This document shows, in pieces, positions 37,153-43,783 of a DNA stretch of 64,000 nt. A program made the translations under genes and the position numbers. This DNA is from Propioniciclava coleopterorum (GTDB lineage: Bacteria > Actinomycetota > Actinomycetes > Propionibacteriales > Propionibacteriaceae), in NCBI RefSeq assembly GCF_011393335.1, contig NZ_CP049865.1:3242722-3306721 (forward strand), in the 5' to 3' direction. The notes below the pieces were generated by a model that saw nothing but the letters and a program-made list of their open reading frames with translations, searched no databases and was not told the origin of the DNA. Numbering within the stretch: position 1 is the stretch's first letter; each line of letters begins with the position of its first letter.

Positions 37153-37808
37153 TGGCGTCGCTGATCTACTTCACCGGCCCCATGAACTGCGGCAAGTCGA
37201 CGCTGGCCCTGCAGGTCGACTACACCGAGGCGAGCGCCGGACGCCGCGGGCTGCTGTTCACCTGCTTCGACCGGGGCGGACAGGCCGTCATCAGCAGCCG
37301 GATCGGGCTCACCGCCCGCGCCATCGAGGTGACGCCCGGCTTCGACTTCTGGGAGTACGTCACCGCCGAGCTCACCGCCGGACACCGGGTGGACTACCTG
37401 GTCTGCGACGAGGCGCAGTTCTACACCGAGGCCCAGGTCGACGACCTGGCGCGCATCGTGGACGAGCTCGACATCGACGCGTCGTGCTTCGGGATCCTCA
37501 CCGACTTCCGCACCGAGCTGTTCCCCGGCTCGCGGCGCCTGGTCGAGCTCGCCGACCGGATCGAGATGCTGCAGGCGCGGCCGCGCTGCTGGTGCGGCGC
37601 GCCCGCCACGCACAACGCCCGGATCGTCGACGGGGTGATGGTCGTCGAGGGCGACCAGATCGCCGTGGGCGACATGGACGCCGACGCCGTGGTCCGCTAC
37701 GAGGTGCTGTGCCGCCGGCACCACCGGCGGGGGATGCCGTCGCGCAAGGGCGGGGTGGACCTCACCCCCGAGCCGCTGCCGTTCGACGACGAGCCCGCCG
37801 CGCGCTGA
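37152..37808 (+). CDS. tdk: thymidine kinase (type II)
   Basis: 218 residues. Phosphorylates thymidine in the salvage route to dTTP. P-loop FTGPMNCGKSTLAL at residues 8-21, the Walker B/base catalyst DEAQFY near 89, and a zinc-binding element built from CWCGAPA near 151 and the late CRRHH. The lasso region preceding it and the length match TK1-like enzymes. Third gene of the DUF5998 operon. Ends in a hairpin shared with sepH. Confidence 0.92.
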   Translation: MASLIYFTGPMNCGKSTLALQVDYTEASAGRRGLLFTCFDRGGQAVISSRIGLTARAIEVTPGFDFWEYVTAELTAGHRVDYLVCDEAQFYTEAQVDDLARIVDELDIDASCFGILTDFRTELFPGSRRLVELADRIEMLQARPRCWCGAPATHNARIVDGVMVVEGDQIAVGDMDADAVVRYEVLCRRHHRRGMPSRKGGVDLTPEPLPFDDEPAAR

Positions 37809-37853
37809 GCTGCGCGGGCCCGTCACGCCCTCGGCGCGGGGCGTGCCAGCTCA
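37806..37853. terminator. bidirectional hairpin between tdk and sepH
   Basis: CACGCCC (37824-37830) pairs with GGGCGTG (37839-37845), reinforced by an outer TGAGCT/AGCTCA pair at 37806-37811 and 37848-37853. Both stop codons lie in or next to the outer arms. Confidence 0.5.
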
Positions 37854-38855
37854 GTGATCGTCGGCGCGGGGCGCGCCGAACATGATCTCGTCCCAGCTGG
37901 GGACCGCCGCACGCTTGCGCTTGGGGCGCTTGCGCACCGGCTGCGGCTCCTCGGGCTCCTCTTCGTCCAGCAGGGACAACTGCTCGGGCTCGGCGGGGGA
38001 GGACGCCGCCGGCGCGTCGGACGCCGCGGGGGCCTCATCCGGCGTCGCGGGGGTCTCGGGCGCCGGACGCTCGCCCTCGACCACCTCCACGACCTCGACC
38101 ACCTCGACGATCGGCGGCTCCTCGGCCGCCGGTGCCGCCTCCTTGGGGTGCACGAGGCCGGCGTAGATCTTCACCGAGTCCTCGTCGAAGCTCGACAGCA
38201 TGTCGTAGAGGACGTCCAGGTCGCTCTGCGCGGGCGGGACGATGTCGTAGACGCCGTCCACCTCGGCCAGGTCGCCCTCGTGGAAGGCGTCCTCAGCCTC
38301 GAGGTCGTCCTCGGGCGCCTCGCGCTCGTCCTCGTCGGTGTCCGACCCCTCCTCGGGTGCGGTCCCCGGCAGGTGGTGCACCTGCGCGACCGGATCCTGG
38401 GTGACGCGGACCAGCGCGAGATCGTCGGCGGCCGGGACGTCTCCGATGAGGCGCTTGGCCTCCTCGTCGTCGGCGACGCTGAACCGGCCCATCTGGTCGT
38501 AGGCGAACGAGGCGGTGCGGGGCTCGTCGGCGCCGGGGAACGTCACCTGGACGCGCCAGCGCCGGTCGGCGAGCTTCCAGGCGTCCCACGTGGCGCCGTC
38601 AGCGTCCAGGCCCTCGGCGGCCAGCGTGTCGGCCACAGCGTTGCGCAGGGTGCGGTGCGACGTCGTCTCGCCGCGGCGGCGCACGGGATGCGTGCGGGCC
38701 AGCCCGGCGACATGGTCGCGCTCGGCCATCACCGGGTCGGAGAAGGCGGCGATGCGCTCGATCGGGACGCCCGCGGCGGCGGCGACGTCCGCGGGGGATT
38801 CGCCCGCACGGATGCGCGCCTGGATGTCGCGTGGTCGCAAGGAACTATCCATCAT
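37851..38855 (-). CDS. sepH: septation protein SepH (DUF3071), short N-terminus
   Basis: 334 residues. SepH binds FtsZ and promotes its assembly at the septum in Streptomyces and mycobacteria. The conserved helix-turn-helix part begins SSLRPRDIQARIRAGESPAD with PVMAERDHVAGLAR; a long acidic middle with EVVEVVEVVEGE follows; the C-terminus KRAAVPSWDEIMFG is the conserved tail. The beta-rich segment of about 50 residues that normally precedes the HTH is missing, and none of the three frames upstream encodes it. Start at ATG 38855 because CGGAGA lies at Shine-Dalgarno spacing; an in-frame TTG at 38927 is the alternative. Confidence 0.85.
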   Translation of the reverse strand: MMDSSLRPRDIQARIRAGESPADVAAAAGVPIERIAAFSDPVMAERDHVAGLARTHPVRRRGETTSHRTLRNAVADTLAAEGLDADGATWDAWKLADRRWRVQVTFPGADEPRTASFAYDQMGRFSVADDEEAKRLIGDVPAADDLALVRVTQDPVAQVHHLPGTAPEEGSDTDEDEREAPEDDLEAEDAFHEGDLAEVDGVYDIVPPAQSDLDVLYDMLSSFDEDSVKIYAGLVHPKEAAPAAEEPPIVEVVEVVEVVEGERPAPETPATPDEAPAASDAPAASSPAEPEQLSLLDEEEPEEPQPVRKRPKRKRAAVPSWDEIMFGAPRADDH

Positions 38856-39112
38856 CAGTCTCCGAGTCGACGGGGGCGGTGCCTCGGCAGGTGGCCGCCG
38901 GCGCTCACCCCCGTGGGTGTCGTACAAAGTAACCTACCGTGCCCGACCCCGCCGACGGCGAGCGCCTCGACGCGATGTCGAGACAACCTGACTGGGGTGG
39001 GACTTGACGGGTGTGATATATGTGCGTCTGCACCTCGTGCACGGCGCCGGGACCTTCCCCGGAGAGCCGCGCACGGGAATCGACACCCTTTGTCAGCTGG
39101 TGGAAAGGCATC

Positions 39113-39406
39113 ATGGCGACTGATTACGACGCTCCTCGCAAGAACGACGAGGAGAACGAGGACAGCATCGAGGAGCTCAAGAGCCGGCGCAACGACAAGA
39201 ACTCGGGGAAGGTCGACGAGGACGAGGTCGAGGCCGCCGAATCGTTCGAGCTCCCCGGAGCCGACCTGTCCCACGAGGAGCTGACCGTACGGGTTCTGCC
39301 CCGGCAGGCCGACGAGTTCACGTGCGCCAGCTGCTTCCTCGTGAAGCAGCGCTCGCAGGTGGCCAAGGAGGTCAACGGACTGCTCTACTGCGTGGACTGC
39401 GCCTGA
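39113..39406 (+). CDS. DUF4193 family small zinc-ribbon protein
   Basis: 97 residues. A very acidic/charged N-terminal half (NDEENEDSIEELKSRRNDKN) and a C-terminal zinc ribbon with CASC near residue 77 and CVDC at the end. Actinobacteria-specific; homologue of Rv2699c by position near dut. Function unknown, though the fold suggests a protein or nucleic-acid adaptor. ATG at 39113 with GGAAAGG upstream. The 257 bases before it (38856-39112) carry the divergent sepH/DUF4193 promoters; no clear -35/-10 pair or other gene is visible there. Confidence 0.85.
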   Translation: MATDYDAPRKNDEENEDSIEELKSRRNDKNSGKVDEDEVEAAESFELPGADLSHEELTVRVLPRQADEFTCASCFLVKQRSQVAKEVNGLLYCVDCA

Positions 39407-39415
39407 GCGCTGAGC

Positions 39416-39443
39416 GGCGCCGCCCGGAACACCGGGCGGCGCC
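39416..39443 (+). terminator. hairpin after the DUF4193 gene
   Basis: GGCGCCGCCCGG (39416-39427) pairs exactly with CCGGGCGGCGCC (39432-39443) over AACA, 10 bases past the stop. Confidence 0.65.
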
Positions 39444-39450
39444 GCCGTTC

Positions 39451-39481
39451 AACGGGCCGCTGCGGCAACGCGCGGCCCGTT
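39451..39481. terminator. second hairpin, before the DUF4235 stop
   Basis: AACGGGCCG (39451-39459) pairs with CGGCCCGTT (39473-39481). It lies 17 bases past the DUF4235 stop on the minus strand and probably ends that transcript. Confidence 0.5.
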
Positions 39482-39497
39482 CTGCGTGCGTGAGGGG

Positions 39498-39788
39498 CTA
39501 GAACCGGAGGTTGACCGCGCGGGCGAGCTGATCCTCACCGATGTAGGCCGACCAGCGCTTCGCGGCGAAGCGGTTGATGAGCACCTGGGACAGCCCCACG
39601 CCGACGGCGACGGCGACGACCCACGCGACCGCCTGCCCGGTGGGAACCGTCGGGTCGTTGGGATGGGGCGGCTCCTCGCCGGTGACGAACTCCCAGGCGC
39701 CGTCGACCACCTTCTTGGTCACCGCCGCCGCAGCGATGCCCACGGCGGTCGAGTAGAGGTTCCAGACCATCTTCTGGGGGATGTCCAT
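39498..39788 (-). CDS. DUF4235 family membrane protein
   Basis: 96 residues with two hydrophobic helices (about 8-25 and 55-75). The N-terminal MVWNLYSTAVGIAAAAVTKK and the WEFVTGEEPPHPNDP linker are typical of this actinobacterial family, whose function is unknown. Start at ATG 39788, preceded by GCAGGACAGC as ribosome-binding site. Divergent from the dut cluster. Confidence 0.8.
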   Translation of the reverse strand: MDIPQKMVWNLYSTAVGIAAAAVTKKVVDGAWEFVTGEEPPHPNDPTVPTGQAVAWVVAVAVGVGLSQVLINRFAAKRWSAYIGEDQLARAVNLRF

Positions 39789-39862
39789 GCTGTCCTGCCC
39801 GTCCGGGCGGCCCGGCGGCCGCGTTCGGGTCAACCCTAGCCCGCGGGCCGCGGCGCGTTCGA

Positions 39863-39868
39863 TAGATT
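39863..39868 (+). promoter_or_regulatory. -10 box TAGATT for the DUF3093-dut operon
   Basis: TAGATT ends 6 bases before GTG 39875; leaderless type. It probably drives DUF3093, dut, DUF3710 and the OB-fold gene together. Confidence 0.5.
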
Positions 39869-39874
39869 GGGGGC

Positions 39875-40330
39875 GTGGAATACCGCGAACGTCTGAGCGC
39901 CCCGGGTTGGTACTGGCTCGTGGGCGTGGCCTTCGGCACCAGCGGCGTGCTGGCGCTCGGCCTCTGGTTCGGCCCGTGGGTCGGCTTCGGGGCGGCGCTG
40001 GCGAGCGTGGCCCTCATCGGGCTCGCGGTCGCCTGGATGGGACGCACCGAGATCAGCGTGGACGCCGCCGGCGTCCGGGTGGGCCCCAACCTGCTCGAGT
40101 GGCCCTGGGCGGGCGAGGTGACGGAGCTGGACGCCGAGCAGACCCAGGCGCTGCTGGGGGCCGCCTCCGACCCGTCCGCGTTCGTGGTGCAGCGGCCCTG
40201 GCTCTCGCGCGCGGTCCGCGTCCAGGTGGCCGACGCCGCCGACCCCCACCCCTACTGGCTCCTCGGCACCCGTCACCCCCGCAAGCTGGCCCAGGCGATC
40301 GAACGAGCGCGCACCGGGACACCGGCGTGA
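39875..40330 (+). CDS. DUF3093 family membrane protein
   Basis: 151 residues; two adjacent membrane helices at about 12-30 and 33-52, then a soluble domain of roughly 95 residues with VGPNLLEWPWAGEVTELDAE and a C-terminal YWLLGTRHPRKLAQAI. Family conserved next to dut in actinobacteria (Rv2698 in M. tuberculosis). Function unknown. Its stop overlaps the dut GTG start (GTGA). Confidence 0.8.
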   Translation: MEYRERLSAPGWYWLVGVAFGTSGVLALGLWFGPWVGFGAALASVALIGLAVAWMGRTEISVDAAGVRVGPNLLEWPWAGEVTELDAEQTQALLGAASDPSAFVVQRPWLSRAVRVQVADAADPHPYWLLGTRHPRKLAQAIERARTGTPA

Positions 40331-40833
40331 CCACCGACTGGACGCCGACGGTCCCGGTCCGCCGCCTCGACCCCGGCGTCCCGCTGCCGCGCTACGCGCA
40401 CCCCGGGGACGCGGGCGCCGACATCGCCACCGCGGTGGACGTCACGCTGGAACCGGGGGAGCGGGCGCTCGTCGGCACCGGGATCGCCCTGGCCGTCCCG
40501 GAGGGTTGGGCGTGCTTCGTGCACCCGCGTTCGGGCCTGGCGGCCCGCGAGGGGATCACCATCGTCAACGCGCCCGGGACGGTGGACGCGGGCTACCGCG
40601 GCGAACTGCACGTCTGCCTGCTCAACACCGACCGAAGCCGCAGGGTGATACTGCGACGGGGGGACTTGATCGCGCAGCTAGTCTTCCAACCCGTCGGACG
40701 AGCCGGCTTCGTCGAGACCCAGCAATTGGCCGACAGCCCGCGCGGCGCGGGCGGCCACGGCTCGACCGGCGGAGTGGCGAGTTGGTCCGACGAGACGGAC
40801 CCCAGTGCACCAGACGGAGGGACACCACAGTGA
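40327..40833 (+). CDS. dut: dUTP diphosphatase
   Basis: 168 residues. Hydrolyses dUTP to dUMP and pyrophosphate, keeping uracil out of DNA. All five trimeric dUTPase motifs are visible: HPGDAGADIA near residue 23, PRSGLAA near 64, GTVDAGYRGE near 82, RRGDLIAQLVF near 108 and the C-terminal RGAGGHGSTGG near 138, where His replaces the usual Phe that stacks on uracil, as in mycobacteria. GTG start overlaps DUF3093; its stop overlaps the DUF3710 GTG. Confidence 0.93.
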   Translation: MTTDWTPTVPVRRLDPGVPLPRYAHPGDAGADIATAVDVTLEPGERALVGTGIALAVPEGWACFVHPRSGLAAREGITIVNAPGTVDAGYRGELHVCLLNTDRSRRVILRRGDLIAQLVFQPVGRAGFVETQQLADSPRGAGGHGSTGGVASWSDETDPSAPDGGTPQ

Positions 40834-41558
40834 TCTTTGGGCGTAAGGCGCGGGCCGCCGAGGAAGCCGAACTCGAGCGCGACGAGGCGATCGAGGACGA
40901 GGCCGACCTCGAGGACGCCGCCGACACCGACCCCGACGACATCGACGAGGCCGACGACACCGACGAGGAGGCGGCCGAGGCGGCCGTCGACCCGCGCGAG
41001 GACGGCCCCTTCGACTTCGAGGAGGTCGCCCTGGACGCCGACGAGGTGCAGCGCATCACCTTCGGGCCGGTCATCATCACGCCGTTCGAGGGGCTCGGCC
41101 TGCAGCTGCACGGCAACCCCGAGACCGGCATGATCCAGGCGCTGCTGGCGACGTATGAGGAGTCCGGCCTGGAGCTGGCGCTCTTCGCCGCGCCGCGCAG
41201 CGGTTCGCTGGCCGACGAACTCCGCGAGGAGATCGTCGAGGAGGCCACCCAGGGCGGCGGGCACGCCGAGGAGGCGGACGGGCCGTTCGGCCCCGAGGTG
41301 CGCCGCGTGATGCCGATCGACGGCCCCGAGGGCGAGCAGCTGTTCCACGTGTCGCGGGTGTGGCTCGTGGACGGCCCCCGCTGGCTGCTGCGGGGCACGC
41401 TGATGGGCCAGGCGGCCATGGTCGAGGGCGAGGACGCACCCGCGGACGTGTTCGTGGAGTTCTTCCGCAACGTCGTCATCCGTCGCGACGAGGCTCCCCG
41501 CGTGCCGGGCGAGCTGATCCAGCTCGCCCTCCCCGAGGGCGAGGCCCCGCAGGGCTAG
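40830..41558 (+). CDS. DUF3710 family protein
   Basis: 242 residues. The first 60 are extremely acidic (ELERDEAIEDEADLEDAADT and similar), followed by a globular domain with FDFEEVALDADEVQRITFGP and GPRWLLRGTLMGQAAM. Position after dut matches Rv2696c. Function unknown. GTG start overlapping the dut stop, with GGAGGGA upstream. No membrane segment. Confidence 0.82.
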   Translation: MIFGRKARAAEEAELERDEAIEDEADLEDAADTDPDDIDEADDTDEEAAEAAVDPREDGPFDFEEVALDADEVQRITFGPVIITPFEGLGLQLHGNPETGMIQALLATYEESGLELALFAAPRSGSLADELREEIVEEATQGGGHAEEADGPFGPEVRRVMPIDGPEGEQLFHVSRVWLVDGPRWLLRGTLMGQAAMVEGEDAPADVFVEFFRNVVIRRDEAPRVPGELIQLALPEGEAPQG

Positions 41559-41569
41559 GAGGCACCATC

Positions 41570-41920
41570 ATGGGCCTGAAGGACACGCTGCGCAGCCTGC
41601 TGCGCTCCACCGACGAGATCGCCTCGGCGGACCGGCACAAGATCGCCGCCGAGGAGGGCGCGGACTCCGTCGCCCAGTGCACCGACCGCAGCCGGGTCAC
41701 GCTGCGCGGCACGGTCGACGTCCTCACCGTGCGGCCGCGCGGCACCACCAAGTGGCTGGAGGCCGAGATGACCGACGGCACGGGGCAGGTGCGGCTGATC
41801 TGGATGGGGCGGCACGAGATCCCGGGCATCGACGCCGGGCGCGACCTCGTCGTCGAGGGCCGGATCTCGGTGAGCGACGGCGAGCGCGTGATGTACAACC
41901 CGCGCTACGAGCTGCGCTGA
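41570..41920 (+). CDS. OB-fold nucleic-acid-binding protein
   Basis: 116 residues. After a short helical N-terminus (MGLKDTLRSLLRSTDEIASA) comes an OB fold: SRVTLRGTVDVLTVRPRGTT, WLEAEMTDGTGQVRLIWMGR and GRDLVVEGRISVSDGERVMY, resembling tRNA-anticodon-type OB domains. Conserved in the dut neighbourhood (Rv2694c). Role unknown. AGGAGGCACC is a strong ribosome-binding site. Last gene of the operon. Confidence 0.82.
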   Translation: MGLKDTLRSLLRSTDEIASADRHKIAAEEGADSVAQCTDRSRVTLRGTVDVLTVRPRGTTKWLEAEMTDGTGQVRLIWMGRHEIPGIDAGRDLVVEGRISVSDGERVMYNPRYELR

Positions 41921-41936
41921 TCGCGCCGGGCACCCT

Positions 41937-41952
41937 CGCCCGCCGTCGGGCG
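41937..41952. terminator. hairpin between OB-fold and VOC genes
   Basis: CGCCCG (41937-41942) pairs with CGGGCG (41947-41952) over CCGT. Short but G/C-only; sits between convergent genes. Confidence 0.4.
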
Positions 41953-41953
41953 C

Positions 41954-42346
41954 TCAGGACTCCTCGGAGACGACCTCGGCCTTGAAGCCCGCCGCGTTCT
42001 CCAGCCAGCCCGCGTAGTGGCCGTCCCCGCCCGCGTGCGGGTACCGCTCCTGGTACAGCGGCGTCCAGCCGTGCTCGGGCGCCTCGGCCATCACGGCGTC
42101 GACCGCCTCCCGGCTGTCGGCGCGGAACGCGAGGTGGTTCAGGCCGGCGCGGCGCCGGTCGTGGGTGGGGTCGCTCAGGTTGGGCGACGTCGTCAGCGTC
42201 AGGTAGGAGCCCCCGGCGGCCCAGGTCTGGCCGCCCGGCCATTCGGTCTCCAGCATGAAGCCGAGCCGCTGCAGCAGCCAGGCCCAGTCGTCCTGGAGGG
42301 TGGGAGGTTCGGCGACCCAGAGTTCGACGTGATGCAGTCCGGACAT
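41954..42346 (-). CDS. VOC family (glyoxalase/dioxygenase-fold) protein
   Basis: 130 residues, one vicinal-oxygen-chelate domain of two beta-alpha-beta3 modules: HHVELWVAEPPTLQDDWAWL at the N-terminus, GLNHLAFRADSREAVDAVM near residue 67 and WLENAAGFKAEVV at the C-terminus. Metal ligands His6, His70 and the late Glu are in place, so an enzyme rather than a binding protein is plausible; substrate unknown. It lies 41 bases after the TrkA gene on the same strand and has no obvious promoter. Confidence 0.78.
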   Translation of the reverse strand: MSGLHHVELWVAEPPTLQDDWAWLLQRLGFMLETEWPGGQTWAAGGSYLTLTTSPNLSDPTHDRRRAGLNHLAFRADSREAVDAVMAEAPEHGWTPLYQERYPHAGGDGHYAGWLENAAGFKAEVVSEES

Positions 42347-42387
42347 GGCGTCAGCCTCTCACAGGAGGGACGCCCCGGACCGGCTGC

Positions 42388-43083
42388 TCACTCCTCGTCG
42401 TCGTCCATGACGCGCTCGCGCTCGACGCCGGGGGCGAGGTAGTGCGCCAGGTCGAGTTCGGCGTCGGGGTGGACCACGAAGAGCAACTCGTCGTCGCCCT
42501 CCAGGGAGCCGTCCTTCTGCGGAGGCGTGGCGTTCCCGTCGCGGATCACGGCCACCAGGACGGCGTCGCCGGGGAAATCGAGCTCGTCGATGCGGTGGCC
42601 GATGATCGGGCTGTCGGTGGGCAGCGTCATCTCCACGAGGTTCGTGCGCCCGCCCTTGAAGGAGAACAGGCGCACCAGGTCGCCGACGGTGACGGCCTCC
42701 TCGACGAGCGCGCACATGAGGCGCGGGGTCGAGACGGCGACGTCCACGCCCCACACGTCGTCGAACATCCACTCGTTGCTCGGGTGGTTGACCCGCGCCA
42801 CGGTGCGGGGCACCGCGAACTCGGTCTTGGCCAGCAGGCTCGTGACGAGGTTCGCCTTGTCGTCGCCGGTCGCGGCGATCGCGACGTCGCAGCGGTCCAG
42901 GCGGGCCTCCTCCAGCGAGTCGACCTCGCAGGCGTCGGCCAGCAGCCACTCGGCCCCGGGGACGCTGTCGGGCTTGATGGCCTTGGGATCGCGGTCGATC
43001 AGCAGGATCTTGTGGCCGTTGGCCAGCAGCTCGCGGGCGATGGAACGGCCGACGTTGCCGGCCCCGGCGATGGCGACGCGCAC
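42388..43083 (-). CDS. ceoC: TrkA-type potassium uptake regulator (RCK), second of the pair
   Basis: 231 residues. N-terminal Rossmann RCK_N domain with VRVAIAGAGNVGRSIAREL, then ATGDDKANLVTSLLAKT and VARVNHPSNEWMF; C-terminal TrkA_C near residue 140 onward (VGDLVRLFSFKGGRTNLVE). Binds NAD(H) or ATP and gates a potassium transporter. GTG at 43083 has its own AAGGAG six bases upstream, which argues for a separate gene. As read, the frame is fused in phase to the preceding TrkA gene. The acidic tail ends MDDDEE. Confidence 0.85.
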   Translation of the reverse strand: MRVAIAGAGNVGRSIARELLANGHKILLIDRDPKAIKPDSVPGAEWLLADACEVDSLEEARLDRCDVAIAATGDDKANLVTSLLAKTEFAVPRTVARVNHPSNEWMFDDVWGVDVAVSTPRLMCALVEEAVTVGDLVRLFSFKGGRTNLVEMTLPTDSPIIGHRIDELDFPGDAVLVAVIRDGNATPPQKDGSLEGDDELLFVVHPDAELDLAHYLAPGVERERVMDDDEE

Positions 43084-43102
43084 GGGTGTCTCCTTCTTCG
43101 AC

Positions 43103-43764
43103 TCAGTGCTTGGCGGGGGCTCGGACAGGATCTGCTCGACGCGGGGGACGTCCTCGTTGGCCAGCGCCACGTAGAGGATGTCGCCGTCCTGGAGCAGCGT
43201 GTCGTCGGTGGGGACCAGCCCCTGGCCGAACCGGGTCAGGAACGGGACGCGGGCGTGCAGCAGCGACTCGATGCGGCCGATCCGCTGGCCCACCCAGGCG
43301 TCGTGCGCGCCCACCTGGATGAGACGGACCTGCCCTGACGGGTCGCGCCACTGCGGCTCCGAGCCCTCGGGCAGCAGCCGGCGCAGCACCTGGTCCGACG
43401 CCCAACGCACCGTCGCCACCGACGGGATGCCGAGCCGCTCGTAGACCTCGGCGCGGCCCTGGTCGTAGATCCGCGCCACGACGTTGTCGATGCCGTAGGT
43501 CTCGCGCACCACGCGGGCGGCCAGGATGTTCGAGTTGTCGCCCGAGGACACGGCGGCGAACCCGTCGGCCTCCTTGATGCCCGCCGCGACGAGCACCTTC
43601 CGGTCGAAACCGATGCCCTTCACGGTCGCGCCGTGGAAGTCGGGACCCAGCCGCCGGAAGGCGTCCGGATCCTGGTCGATGACGGCGACGGAATGGCCCC
43701 GGCGCTCGAGCGCGCGGGCCAACGAGGACCCCACGCGGCCGCACCCCATGATCACGATGTGCAC
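43103..43764 (-). CDS. ceoB: TrkA-type potassium uptake regulator (RCK), first of the pair, probable frameshift at the 3' end
   Basis: 220 residues after correction. RCK_N domain opens VHIVIMGCGRVGSSLARALE; NNVVARIYDQGRAEVYERLG near residue 90; TrkA_C from about 130 (DPSGQVRLIQVGAHDAWVGQ). As sequenced, the frame continues through the start of the second TrkA gene, giving a 458-residue fusion. One extra C in the C5 run (43115-43119) produces EPPAKH and TGA at 43103, with a ribosome-binding site for the next gene correctly placed. Both partners are separate in mycobacteria. GTG at 43764 with TACACT 8 bases upstream. Divergent from the APC transporter. Confidence 0.82.
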
Positions 43765-43783
43765 GGCGCTAGAGTGTACCCCC
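43765..43783. promoter_or_regulatory. 19-bp divergent promoter with overlapping -10 boxes
   Basis: The start codons of ceoB (43764, minus) and the APC transporter (43784, plus) are 19 bases apart. TAGAGT (43770-43775) points to the transporter and TACACT (complement of 43773-43778) to ceoB; each ends 8 bases before its start codon. The two boxes share three bases, so only one polymerase can bind at a time. Confidence 0.6.

Noticed and set aside
42388-43764. A genuine two-RCK fusion protein
   Set aside because: The second gene has its own GTG and ribosome-binding site, and one extra C in the run at 43115 restores a stop at the expected place.
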